DNA of 22,849 nucleotides, taken from assembly GCA_913009765.1 (NCBI GenBank), contig CAJVYT010000023.1:1-22849 (forward strand), in the 5' to 3' direction. The DNA is from an uncultured candidate division Zixibacteria bacterium (lineage in GTDB: Bacteria > Zixibacteria > MSB-5A5 > GN15 > FEB-12). The position numbers and the translations under genes are program-made. Below the pieces are notes generated by a model. The model was given only the letters and a program-made list of their open reading frames with translations, did no database searches and was not told the origin of the DNA. Shown here in pieces: positions 16,753-22,849 of this stretch; position 1 is the stretch's first letter, and the number at the start of each line of letters is the position of its first letter.

Positions 16753-16781
16753 TTGACGACCTGTGAATATCTTTCTATCAT
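16753..16781 (+). promoter_or_regulatory. Predicted promoter of the alcohol dehydrogenase gene
   Basis: TTGACG (16753-16758), 17-nt spacer, TATCAT (16776-16781); both boxes match 5 of 6. The leader would be about 28 nt, with AAGGAG 7 nt before the ATG at 16817. Confidence 0.6.
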
Positions 16782-16816
16782 ATACTAAGAAAATCTATTA
16801 TACACAAGGAGTCGTT

Positions 16817-17830
16817 ATGAACAAAGTGAAAGCGTACGCCGCCTTATCTGCCGGAGCATTATTAGAATCTTTCGAATATTCTCAGGGAGAATTGCAAGCA
16901 GAAGATGTTGAAATTAAAGTTCATTATTGTGGAATTTGTCATTCAGACCTTTCCATGATTAATAATGAATGGGGTATGTCGGCATATCCATTAGTCCCCG
17001 GTCATGAGGTAGCAGGTGAGATTGTTGCATTGGGTAAAAAAGTTACCCATTTGAAAGTCGGACAAAAAATCGGTTTGGGTTGGTATTCTAAAAGCTGTAT
17101 GGTCTGTGAGTTCTGTATGGATGGGGATCATAATCTTTGTTCAAATAATGAATCTACAATCGCCGGTCGTCATGGCGGTTTTGCCGATAGAGTCAGATGT
17201 CATTTCAGTTGGGCGATTCCAATACCGGATCAACTCCCTCTTGAAAAAACAGGACCGCTCTTTTGTGGCGGCATAACAGTTTTTAACCCAATAATTCAAA
17301 ATAACGTGCAGCCAACTGATCGAGTTGGTGTTGTTGGCATAGGGGGACTTGGGCATATGGCTATTCAGTTTCTTAACAAATGGGGTTGCAATGTAACCGC
17401 TTTTACATCATCAGAAAATAAAGCTGACGAAGCACGAAAATTGGGTGCTCATAATATTGTTAATTCTCGTGATGATTCCGCTCTTGAAAAAATTGCGAAC
17501 TCTTTGGATTTCCTACTTGTAACAGTCAATGTCCCACTTAATTGGGAACTCTATATCAATGCTCTTAAATCAAAAGGTCGACTTCATTTTGTAGGTGCTG
17601 TTTTAGAACCAATTCCGGTTGGGGCATTCCCTCTCATTATGAAACAACGTTCTATATCAGGTTCTCCTCTTGGATCTCCTGAGACAACACGGAAGATGCT
17701 TGAGTTTTGTGTACAGCATGATATCGTTCCTCAAACAGAATTATTTCCAATGTCAAAAGTAAATGATGCTATAGAGCATTTAAAAGCAGGAAAGGCTCGT
17801 TATAGAATTATTCTACAAAATGATTTTTAA
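16817..17830 (+). CDS. Zinc-dependent alcohol dehydrogenase / NADP(H)-type aldehyde reductase
   Basis: Medium-chain dehydrogenase of 337 residues, cytosolic, of the cinnamyl-alcohol/YahK-like branch. Catalytic zinc ligands are C41 (in GICHSD), H63-E64 (PGHE) and C150 (LFCGG). The structural zinc is held by C94, C97, C100 and C108. The Rossmann motif is GIGGLGH (174-180). The stretch AFTSSENK after the second strand resembles NADP-binding YahK-type enzymes rather than NAD enzymes, so it probably reduces aldehydes with NADPH; substrate unknown. The frame opens at 16763, but the ATG at 16817 has a strong AAGGAG and the normal N-terminus. It is a single gene with its own promoter and terminator. 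Confidence 0.92.
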   Translation: MNKVKAYAALSAGALLESFEYSQGELQAEDVEIKVHYCGICHSDLSMINNEWGMSAYPLVPGHEVAGEIVALGKKVTHLKVGQKIGLGWYSKSCMVCEFCMDGDHNLCSNNESTIAGRHGGFADRVRCHFSWAIPIPDQLPLEKTGPLFCGGITVFNPIIQNNVQPTDRVGVVGIGGLGHMAIQFLNKWGCNVTAFTSSENKADEARKLGAHNIVNSRDDSALEKIANSLDFLLVTVNVPLNWELYINALKSKGRLHFVGAVLEPIPVGAFPLIMKQRSISGSPLGSPETTRKMLEFCVQHDIVPQTELFPMSKVNDAIEHLKAGKARYRIILQNDF

Positions 17831-17864
17831 TAGTTAATAAACAAAACTTTTCTTAAAAAAATAT

Positions 17865-17892
17865 ACCTCGCTAAGATTTATCTTAGCGAGGT
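17865..17892. terminator. Bidirectional hairpin terminator between convergent genes
   Basis: Perfect 12-bp stem ACCTCGCTAAGA / TCTTAGCGAGGT with a TTTA loop. On the minus strand it is followed by TATATTTTTTT. On the plus strand by TTTCTAT. It serves the dehydrogenase gene (+) and the small membrane protein gene (-). Confidence 0.85.
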
Positions 17893-17953
17893 TTCTATAT
17901 GAAATTATTATAAGAGTTTACCATCCCTTAAATTAAATCATTCAATGATAAAA

Positions 17954-18181
17954 TTATTTAAACAAAAACTCAACTTTCTCAATCGACTTTACAATCGTAT
18001 GAGTAGTTTCGTTATCTATTGTTGGTATTTGTAAATCTCTATAACCGGCTACTAACAATGCTAACACAATGAAAATTACAAGTAATGAGGAATAAGAAAT
18101 AACCTGCATTAAAAGGTGAATAATTTTTACGGCAAGAAATAATCCTAAAAGAATCAAAAAAGCCATGAAAAATTCATTCAT
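17954..18181 (-). CDS. Small two-helix membrane protein, unknown function
   Basis: Protein of 75 residues. Two hydrophobic helices (about 4-26 and 31-46) separated by a short polar turn are followed by a soluble tail (YRDLQIPTIDNETTHTIVK). I recognise no family. It is supported as real by a strong AAGGAG ribosome site just before the ATG, its own 3' hairpin terminator, and membrane-protein composition. It is divergent from the NicO/UreH-like transporter gene; there is no partner gene on its own strand nearby. Confidence 0.6.
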   Translation of the reverse strand: MNEFFMAFLILLGLFLAVKIIHLLMQVISYSSLLVIFIVLALLVAGYRDLQIPTIDNETTHTIVKSIEKVEFLFK

Positions 18182-18363
18182 ATATGCTCCTTTTCATTGA
18201 TTAAGTTTTTTAGTGCCTTATAATAAAATCATATTCTCCTTTTTATGGCTTTGCATGACATTATGATAATTATCGACCATCACACTAAAAACTTGAGTTT
18301 TCACACACAAAAACAGATGATTCAGTCAACTATATGTTTTCTTTTATTGTTCATAATACTCAC

Positions 18364-18392
18364 TTGACACATCTGTTTAATAAATCTATTAT
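18364..18392 (+). promoter_or_regulatory. Near-consensus promoter directing a leaderless transcript
   Basis: TTGACA (18364-18369), 17-nt spacer, TATTAT (18387-18392): perfect -35 and 5 of 6 at -10. The ATG at 18399 lies 6 nt after the -10 box, so transcription should begin at or next to its A. No Shine-Dalgarno exists in the gap. Confidence 0.65.
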
Positions 18393-18398
18393 TCCGTC

Positions 18399-19148
18399 AT
18401 GACTGATTTACAAACTGCCTTGGCATCGGGAAACCTCATCGTTCTACTTTGGACCGCAGGAACATTGGGTATCATACATACAATCTTGGGACCGGATCAT
18501 TATGTTCCGTTTATTATGATGTCAAAAGCACAGAACTGGTCACGCAAAAAAACAACTCTTATTACTTTTCTATGTGGGTTAGGGCATGTCGGCAGTTCAT
18601 TGATAATCGGAATATTTCTTGCTTGGATTGGAATGGCAACTGCCGATTGGGCTGACAGCCGTTTTGCTTTTTGGCAGGGCGTTCGCGGAAACCTATCGGC
18701 ATGGCTTTTAATAGGAGTCGGTGCCGCATTTATGATTTGGGGACTCAAAAAAGGATGGCGTGGAGAAACCCACAGTCATGCTCATTTCCATGGCAATTCA
18801 TTAGAGCATTCCCATGAACATAACCACAATGACGAACATATGCATGTTCACGAAAATAAAGTCTCCCAGATGACTCCTTGGATATTGTTCACAATATTTA
18901 TTTTTGGTCCCTGCGAATCACTAATACCTCTCATACTGTCGGCGTGGTCGGTCTCCGGTGGTATCGGTATTGCTTTAGTATCTTTGGTTTTTGGAGCAGC
19001 AACTATTATTACTATTATGGGTACTGTTGCAGTTCTAATGGCAGGAATTAAAAAAATCCCACTCGGTAAACTTGAACGATGGTCAACAGCTCTTGCCGGC
19101 TTTTCTTTAGTTGCCTGCGGTGCCGCTATTCAATGGTTAGGGTTATAA
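18399..19148 (+). CDS. NicO/UreH-like metal transporter with His-rich loop
   Basis: Membrane protein of 249 residues with six or so helices. Two mirrored motifs lie at helix starts: GPDHYVPFI (31-39), preceded by H27, and GPCESLIPLI (170-179). These resemble the paired motifs of NicO/UreH-type Ni2+/Co2+ transporters and related TauE-like proteins. Between the halves is a cytoplasmic loop with 11 His in residues 125-151 (HSHAHFH, HSHEHNH, HMHVH), a typical metal-binding loop. Import versus export and the metal (Ni, Co, perhaps Mn or Zn) cannot be told from sequence. The promoter places the transcript start at the ATG, so the mRNA is probably leaderless. There are no urease or hydrogenase genes nearby. 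Confidence 0.75.
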   Translation: MTDLQTALASGNLIVLLWTAGTLGIIHTILGPDHYVPFIMMSKAQNWSRKKTTLITFLCGLGHVGSSLIIGIFLAWIGMATADWADSRFAFWQGVRGNLSAWLLIGVGAAFMIWGLKKGWRGETHSHAHFHGNSLEHSHEHNHNDEHMHVHENKVSQMTPWILFTIFIFGPCESLIPLILSAWSVSGGIGIALVSLVFGAATIITIMGTVAVLMAGIKKIPLGKLERWSTALAGFSLVACGAAIQWLGL

Positions 19149-19152
19149 AAAA

Positions 19153-19184
19153 AGACAGACGCTGAAAACAGCATCTGCCTTTTT
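19153..19184. terminator. Bidirectional terminator between transporter and bacilliredoxin genes
   Basis: Arms 19153-19164 and 19169-19180 (CAGCATCTGCCT) with an AAAA loop. Read on the minus strand the stem is full length with two G-U pairs and is followed by about six T, so it mainly ends the bacilliredoxin transcript. On the plus strand it has two mismatches and a T tail, and could end the transporter transcript. Confidence 0.75.
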
Positions 19185-19197
19185 ATAATTTACAGAA

Positions 19198-19224
19198 CAT
19201 ACTTCGTCTTCACTCAGTATGACT
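19198..19224 (+). repeat. TTCGAC...CTCAG intergenic repeat, copy 3 (decayed)
   Basis: CATACTTCG is identical to the first nine bases of copy 2 read on the minus strand. CTCAG and TATGAC follow at nearly the same spacing, with 5-6 changed bases between. It lies between a terminator and the bacilliredoxin stop codon. Confidence 0.4.
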
Positions 19225-19238
19225 TATTAAAATAATTC

Positions 19239-19730
19239 TTAACGACCATTTCGCTCTGCTGAACTAAATGCCTCTTTCAATTTTTCTTCAGATACTGATG
19301 GTCCCTCAGCCTTACAATACTTATCAAATGCAGGGGTCAGCTTGGCGGCAATCTGTTCGTAGTCAAACCCTTCGATTTCAGACCGAGGTATAAAATGCAC
19401 CACCTGACTATTTTTTAAGAGAGCTACCGAAGGTGACGATGGCGGCAATTCGGAAAAATACGATCTCGCTTTTGCGGTTGCATCTTTATCTACTCCTGCA
19501 AAAACAGTTGCGATATTATCAGGTATTGTCTTGTTTTGTAATGCAAAACCAACACCAGGTCTTGCACCACCTGCGGCACAGCCACAAACTGAATTGATTA
19601 AAATCATCGAGGTTCCCGACTTTTTCATAAATAATTCAACATCAGATTCATTTTTTAAGGCTTTCACACCGATATCAACCAATTCTTTTTCCATCCACCC
19701 AACCGTTTGCGGGTCATATTTTGTCATCAT
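19239..19730 (-). CDS. Bacilliredoxin (BrxA/BrxB family thiol oxidoreductase)
   Basis: Cytosolic thioredoxin-fold protein of 163 residues. The family's unusual CGC active site is present at C49-G50-C51 in INSVCGCAAGGARPG. In Bacillus these proteins remove bacillithiol from proteins oxidised during hypochlorite or peroxide stress. Whether this organism makes bacillithiol cannot be seen here. The C-terminus has a tail of about 20 extra residues after the usual fold (EGPSVSEEKLKEAFSSAERN). Two ATG codons stand in tandem (19730, 19727), with AAGGAA about 9 nt upstream; either could be used. It is a single gene with a terminator. A superoxide dismutase gene lies divergently upstream, which fits an oxidative-stress role. 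Confidence 0.92.
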   Translation of the reverse strand: MMTKYDPQTVGWMEKELVDIGVKALKNESDVELFMKKSGTSMILINSVCGCAAGGARPGVGFALQNKTIPDNIATVFAGVDKDATAKARSYFSELPPSSPSVALLKNSQVVHFIPRSEIEGFDYEQIAAKLTPAFDKYCKAEGPSVSEEKLKEAFSSAERNGR

Positions 19731-19882
19731 ATTATTATATTCCTTTCAAGAATGTTTATCTTATTTTCAATCTATAATACAATATAATACGGATTAGTTC
19801 CGCAAACAGTGCAAATAATAGATTAATTTTCTCTTTTTTAGCTATCTTTACCTGTCTTTACTTTTATTTACTGGTATAAGTA

Positions 19883-19914
19883 TACTCTGAGTAAATTCAA
19901 GGGTCGATTTACTC
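19883..19914. promoter_or_regulatory. Inverted TACTC boxes upstream of the SOD gene
   Basis: TACTC (19883-19887) abuts GAGTAAAT (19889-19896), and ATTTACTC (19907-19914) forms a perfect 8-bp inverted repeat with the latter. It could be an operator in the divergent bacilliredoxin/SOD region; the regulator is unknown. Confidence 0.3.
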
Positions 19915-19946
19915 TATTTATTTGCTTATTCGGGAACAAACAGAAC

Positions 19947-19971
19947 CATAAACTGTTTATGATTTTATAAT
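19947..19971 (+). promoter_or_regulatory. Predicted SOD promoter -10 box with overlapping palindrome
   Basis: A perfect TATAAT (19966-19971) has no good -35 box. In the place of the spacer lies the palindrome CATAAAC-T-GTTTATG (19947-19961). This arrangement is typical of regulated promoters; AAAGGA lies 7 nt before the ATG at 20001. Confidence 0.4.
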
Positions 19972-20000
19972 AGAAAACAAAAATTTGAAAGGATTTTAAA

Positions 20001-20603
20001 ATGTCATATTCATTACCCGAACTTCCGTACTCTTATGATGCTCTTGAGCCGTATATCGATGCGAAGACGATGGAGATTCATCACACCAAACATCACAACG
20101 CCTATATCACCAATGTCAATAATGCTTTGGCTGACCATGCTGATTTAGCGGCAAAATCTGGAGAAGAACTGATTTCAGATTTAAACGCTATCCCGGATTC
20201 TATTCGCTCTGCTGTTCAAAACAACGGAGGTGGGTATGTAAACCATTCAACGTTTTGGCAGATTATGAAAAAAGATGTTCCTTTTGCAGGTGAAGTCGCT
20301 GATGCTGTCAATTCAGAGCTTGGCGGATTTGAGCAGTTCAAAGATGCCTTTGCCAAAGCTGCTGCCACCCGATTTGGTTCAGGATGGGCTTGGCTTGTTG
20401 TTGATGGCGGTAAACTTGAAATTATGAGTACAGCCAATCAAGACTCTCCCCTTTCTGTCGGGAAAAAACCTGTTTTGGGTCTTGATGTGTGGGAGCATGC
20501 TTATTATCTGCATTATCAGAACCGTCGTCCCGATTATATTCAGGCGTTTTTTAAAATTATCAACTGGGAAAAAGTAAACGAATTTTATTTAGCCGCAAAA
20601 TAA
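20001..20603 (+). CDS. sodA: Superoxide dismutase, Fe/Mn family, Mn-type signature
   Basis: Enzyme of 200 residues converting superoxide to O2 and H2O2. No signal peptide, so cytosolic. Metal ligands are H27 (MEIHHTKHH), H82 (YVNHSTFW), D162 and H166 ([19 protein letters not shown]). The second-sphere residues are of the Mn type: GGGYVNH before H82 and Q147 in ANQDSPL, where Fe enzymes have Ala-Thr. It is therefore probably Mn or cambialistic. The start has AAAGGA 7 nt upstream and the family N-terminus [19 protein letters not shown] palindrome overlaps its promoter, and a strong terminator follows. Confidence 0.96.
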   Translation: MSYSLPELPYSYDALEPYIDAKTMEIHHTKHHNAYITNVNNALADHADLAAKSGEELISDLNAIPDSIRSAVQNNGGGYVNHSTFWQIMKKDVPFAGEVADAVNSELGGFEQFKDAFAKAAATRFGSGWAWLVVDGGKLEIMSTANQDSPLSVGKKPVLGLDVWEHAYYLHYQNRRPDYIQAFFKIINWEKVNEFYLAAK

Positions 20604-20658
20604 AATATTTTCGTTAAAGTTCCTTAAGACAGGACAATGCCCTGTCGCCAAAGTTCGT

Positions 20659-20687
20659 AAGGGCGTTTAGTAAAACGCCCTTTTTTT
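20659..20687 (+). terminator. Rho-independent terminator of the SOD gene
   Basis: Stem AAGGGCGTTT / AAACGCCCTT with a short loop, running directly into seven T (20681-20687). A weaker GACAGG/CCTGTC hairpin lies just upstream. Confidence 0.88.
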
Positions 20688-20755
20688 ATCATTATCACTC
20701 TAAATTATGACTACTTAGCTATCGGAAGAGGGCATCTGCCCTTCCACTTAGGACC

Positions 20756-20977
20756 TCATTTACGAGACAGGAGATCACTCTCTTTACCGCTCTGCTTATA
20801 ACGATTGTAATACTTTAAAAATGTTCGACGGTCAGTATCGGTTGCTTCATAAAACTCCCAGACAAACTTATACTTGGGATGTTCTTTCTTTTTAACTAAC
20901 TCGTATTCTTTCATTAAAAAACGATACTTATGAAGATAATTACGCTTAATTGTACTATCTTGGCTATTTAATCTCAT
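20756..20977 (-). CDS. Truncated transposase-like HTH fragment
   Basis: Protein of 73 residues, basic and helical (KYRFLMKEYELVKKKEHPKY, given in part; then DTDRRTFLKYYNRYKQSG). It looks like the N-terminal helix-turn-helix half of an IS-type transposase or related HTH protein. After the TGA stop the same frame goes on as GPKWKGRCPLPIAK to a TAG at 20711. RKRGPKWK would be the usual continuation in such proteins, so a CGA-to-TGA change may have cut the gene. The downstream DDE part is absent, so this is most likely a remnant. The ribosome site is poor. Expression is doubtful. Confidence 0.45.
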   Translation of the reverse strand: MRLNSQDSTIKRNYLHKYRFLMKEYELVKKKEHPKYKFVWEFYEATDTDRRTFLKYYNRYKQSGKESDLLSRK

Positions 20978-21112
20978 AACTCAAAATTACCTTTTATTTT
21001 AATATATTATAATTTTGGTTACGAATTAACTAACTTATACAGCAATTGACAGACAGGTAAATAACTAATTGACTCTTTCTCAAAGCGAACCATGCACATT
21101 AAAATATCTCAC

Positions 21113-21143
21113 AAAAAAACCCGCATCCTGTGAGGATGCGGGT
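21113..21143 (-). terminator. Strong terminator of the histone-like gene
   Basis: On the minus strand a 10-bp G+C-rich stem ACCCGCATCC / GGATGCGGGT with a 5-nt loop is followed by a T-run. The plus strand shows the A-run at 21113-21119. Confidence 0.9.
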
Positions 21144-21152
21144 CTATAATCA

Positions 21153-21185
21153 AAAAATCCGTTACATATAATATAACGAATTTTT
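21153..21185 (-). terminator. Second, A+T-rich hairpin just after the histone-like stop codon
   Basis: Arms AAAAATCCGTTA (21153-21164) and TAACGAATTTTT (21174-21185) pair fully on the minus-strand RNA with one G-U pair. It precedes the stronger terminator, giving a tandem 3' end. Confidence 0.55.
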
Positions 21186-21193
21186 AAGATGTC

Positions 21194-21655
21194 TTAGTAA
21201 CGACGAGTTCTTTTTACACGACGAGCTGTTGCTTTACGTGGAGTTCTTTTCTTAGGAGCAGCTTTGCGAGTTGTTCTTTTTTTTGCTGTTGCTTTGTAAG
21301 AACGTGTTTTTGAAGGAGAGCGGCGTGAAGCAGCTTTACGTGGTGTTGGTTTTGTTGATTTGCCATAAGCTTTAAATGCGTTAGATGGACCTTTGTTACC
21401 TCTCCATACTGATGGAGATGCTTTTTTCAAAGATAAATCAACAGCTTTGTAACGTACTGAATAAACTGTACGACCTAATTGACGTGCACACCATGCGGTT
21501 TCATAACGACGGTAATATTTGCGCATGAAAGACATTTCAGCTCTTGTCCATGGACGAGAAACTTTACGTGGTGAAGATTTGCGTGGAGCAGCTTTACGAG
21601 TAGCCGGTCTACGTGTGGTTGGTGTGCGTCTTGTTTTAGTTCTACGAATAGCCAT
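21194..21655 (-). CDS. Histone H1-like basic protein with central SANT/Myb-like HTH domain
   Basis: Protein of 153 residues with 53 Lys+Arg and only 3 acidic residues. Residues 1-33 and about 101-153 are low-complexity tails made of RKAAPRK-, RKAASRR- and KKRTPRK-like units, as in bacterial H1-like nucleoid proteins. The middle, about 34-77, is different: it has WT.AE, a cluster of aromatic residues, then ARQLGRTVYSVRYKAVDL, which reads like the third helix of SANT/Myb or GcrA-like domains. A linker with VWRGNKGPSNAF follows. The likely role is DNA binding and compaction, with the domain perhaps giving site or groove preference; this is inference. GGAG lies 6 nt before the ATG and tandem terminators follow, so it looks well expressed and monocistronic. 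Confidence 0.78.
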   Translation of the reverse strand: MAIRRTKTRRTPTTRRPATRKAAPRKSSPRKVSRPWTRAEMSFMRKYYRRYETAWCARQLGRTVYSVRYKAVDLSLKKASPSVWRGNKGPSNAFKAYGKSTKPTPRKAASRRSPSKTRSYKATAKKRTTRKAAPKKRTPRKATARRVKRTRRY

Positions 21656-22164
21656 ATGTTACTCCTTGTTTGACAAGTTACATTATGCGGATAAGACTAT
21701 GGCATAATCATCCCGCAGTTTTTTCTTAAGTTACTTACTCCTATACATCGACCGTTTCATAAAATCCTTAATACCAATTATTTAAGAATTTCAATAAGAT
21801 GCTTAAAGTCTATGATGTGCAAATTATGCACAGATAACAAATGTGCTAATAATCGGTAGCTTTAACTATATTTGCTCAGTTTTTAACACTATTTAAGACG
21901 GCAACATCAAGGGATAACCCTTAGTCTTTCAACATATTACATGCCATGAATAATATTGAACAGAAAGTGAAAGAGAAAAAGACTACATAAGAATGAAAAT
22001 GGACATCTGTTGTCATTAAAAAATAAATTACAGTAGAAATAATAGTTATTTTTTTGTAGCTATTATTTTTTGTTGATAAAAATCTGATAATTTCTCACAT
22101 TTTTTATGAATAAGTTCAAAATGCGAACTTAATTATAACAGGTTGTTTACTCTTTTGGAGAACT
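21656..22164. other. Gene-free divergent region between the histone-like and AI-2E genes
   Basis: About 510 bp, very A+T-rich. Near the histone-like gene is the dyad ATTATGC (21682-21688) / GCATAAT (21702-21708). Three GTGC half-sites lie at 21816-21846. An A+T hairpin AAATAATAG / CTATTATTT spans 22037-22068. The dyad TAAGTTC / GAACTTA spans 22111-22131. I see no tRNA, no known riboswitch and no convincing open frame. Confidence 0.5.
22111..22139 (+). promoter_or_regulatory. Operator-like dyad at the predicted AI-2E gene promoter
   Basis: Perfect 7-bp arms TAAGTTC (22111-22117) and GAACTTA (22125-22131), with a possible -10 box TATAAC at 22134-22139. No clear -35 box, which fits a regulated promoter. 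A GGAG ribosome site lies further on, just before the ATG at 22165. Confidence 0.3.
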
Positions 22165-22849
22165 ATGAAAAGCGAATATATATTAATCACATTGTTTTTT
22201 TTGATTGCAGCAATATTTTTCTATCTTTTTTATCAATTAGTTATTCCGTTTTTTGCACCTATCTGTTGGGCTGCTGTTTTTGTAATTATATTTTTCCCTA
22301 TCTATGAAAAATTATTAAAAATAATTAAATTAAAGTCCCTTACTTCTATATTGCTCTGCTTACTTATAATCATTTTAATAATTGGACCGGTCGCATATCT
22401 CTTTGGTGCTTTAGTAGGCGAGGCAACCACAGCAGTTGTAAAAGTTAATGGAATGATAAAAGCCGGTGAATTAGATTCTTTCTTGTCAATCAATCTCCCA
22501 TGGTTAGAATCAATAAAATTAAAATTGAATGACTACTATGACTTTTCTAATATGACAACAGAACAGATAATTAAAAATGCTGTTCAAAATACAAGTGCGG
22601 TAATTTTAAATCAAACGAGTTGGATTATATCAAATGTAACTCGAATGGTATTTTATTTTGCTCTTATGATTTTTACTATGTATTACTTTTTTACCGACGG
22701 TGAAATGCTCATCCACAAATTACGCCGTCTGATGCCGTTGACACCCAACCAAGTAAATGTCACCTTTAATCAATTACGTGATGTCATTCAGGCTACTATG
22801 TATGGTGGTCTTACTGTCGCTCTTTTGCAAGGTCTCTTAGGGGGTATTA
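22165..22849 (+). CDS. AI-2E family transporter, N-terminal part (cut by window edge)
   Basis: I translated this from the ATG at 22165; GGAG lies 4-5 nt upstream. About 228 codons are open to the window edge. The protein starts with two hydrophobic hairpins (residues about 5-50), including IPFFAPICWAAVFVIIFFP, which is the usual AI-2E/PerM opening. Another helix follows (62-85), then a soluble segment (about 90-160), a helix with YFALMIFTMYYFFTDG, the charged LRRLMPL, and the beginning of the conserved glycine-rich helix (ALLQGLLGG). Family members export varied small molecules or ions (autoinducer-2 release, Na+/H+ exchange); the substrate here is unknown. The C-terminal third is missing. 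Confidence 0.88.
   Translation, partial: MKSEYILITLFFLIAAIFFYLFYQLVIPFFAPICWAAVFVIIFFPIYEKLLKIIKLKSLTSILLCLLIIILIIGPVAYLFGALVGEATTAVVKVNGMIKAGELDSFLSINLPWLESIKLKLNDYYDFSNMTTEQIIKNAVQNTSAVILNQTSWIISNVTRMVFYFALMIFTMYYFFTDGEMLIHKLRRLMPLTPNQVNVTFNQLRDVIQATMYGGLTVALLQGLLGGI

Noticed and set aside
20756..20758. Possible UGA recoding (selenocysteine or altered code)
   Set aside because: TGA is used as the true stop in actA, actC and actD, there is no SECIS-like structure, and the gene looks like a transposase remnant.
22037..22068. A+T hairpin AAATAATAG / CTATTATTT as terminator
   Set aside because: No gene precedes it on the plus strand and the stem is weak; left as unexplained structure.
1..22849. 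CRISPR array, tRNA, rRNA, prophage or defence genes
   Set aside because: I looked for regularly spaced repeats, cloverleaf folds and hallmark proteins on both strands and saw none.

Overview
The window (about 22.8 kb, A+T-rich, roughly 35-40 % G+C by eye) looks like ordinary chromosome from a Gram-negative, respiring bacterium of the FCB/Bacteroidota-Ignavibacteriota neighbourhood. This placement is an inference. It rests on an Alternative Complex III operon, a DUF5686-type outer-membrane protein with a carboxypeptidase-regulatory-like domain, a bacilliredoxin and many lipoproteins. Clear Shine-Dalgarno sites and TTGACA/TATAAT-like promoters argue against a classical Bacteroidia/Flavobacteriia member and fit a deeper lineage (Ignavibacteria, Kapabacteria, Zixibacteria or similar). 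No 16S rRNA or tRNA is present to settle it.

Bases 1-11585 are one long minus-strand energy block. Read in the direction of transcription it holds actA-actB-actC-actD-actE-actF (quinol:acceptor oxidoreductase, Alternative Complex III), a small lipoprotein gene, about 310 bp containing a promoter, and then atpZ-atpI-like-atpB-atpE-atpF-atpH-atpA (F1Fo ATP synthase; atpA runs off the left edge). Quinol oxidation and proton-driven ATP synthesis are thus encoded back to back. The c subunit has the H+-type rather than the Na+-type ion site. Several genes start with TTG or GTG (actA, actC, atpB, atpH), and most act genes are joined by 1-4 bp stop/start overlaps.

Bases 11586-12185 separate this block from the plus-strand genes. 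The stretch holds the act promoter and a repeat-rich 220 bp with nested inverted repeats and two members of a TTCGAC...CTCAG repeat family; a decayed third copy lies near 19.2 kb.

Bases 12186-20603 are mainly plus-strand single genes: a DUF5686-like outer-membrane protein, an O-antigen ligase/polymerase-like membrane protein, a small lipoprotein, an NADP(H)-type zinc alcohol dehydrogenase, a NicO/UreH-like metal transporter with a His-rich loop and an apparently leaderless promoter, and a Mn-type superoxide dismutase. A two-helix small membrane protein and a bacilliredoxin lie among them on the minus strand. Most of these units are closed by recognisable hairpin terminators.

Bases 20604-22849 hold a truncated transposase-like HTH fragment, a very basic protein in which a SANT/Myb-like helix-turn-helix sits between histone H1-like tails (the most unusual gene here), about 500 bp without a gene, and the start of an AI-2E-family transporter that runs off the right edge.
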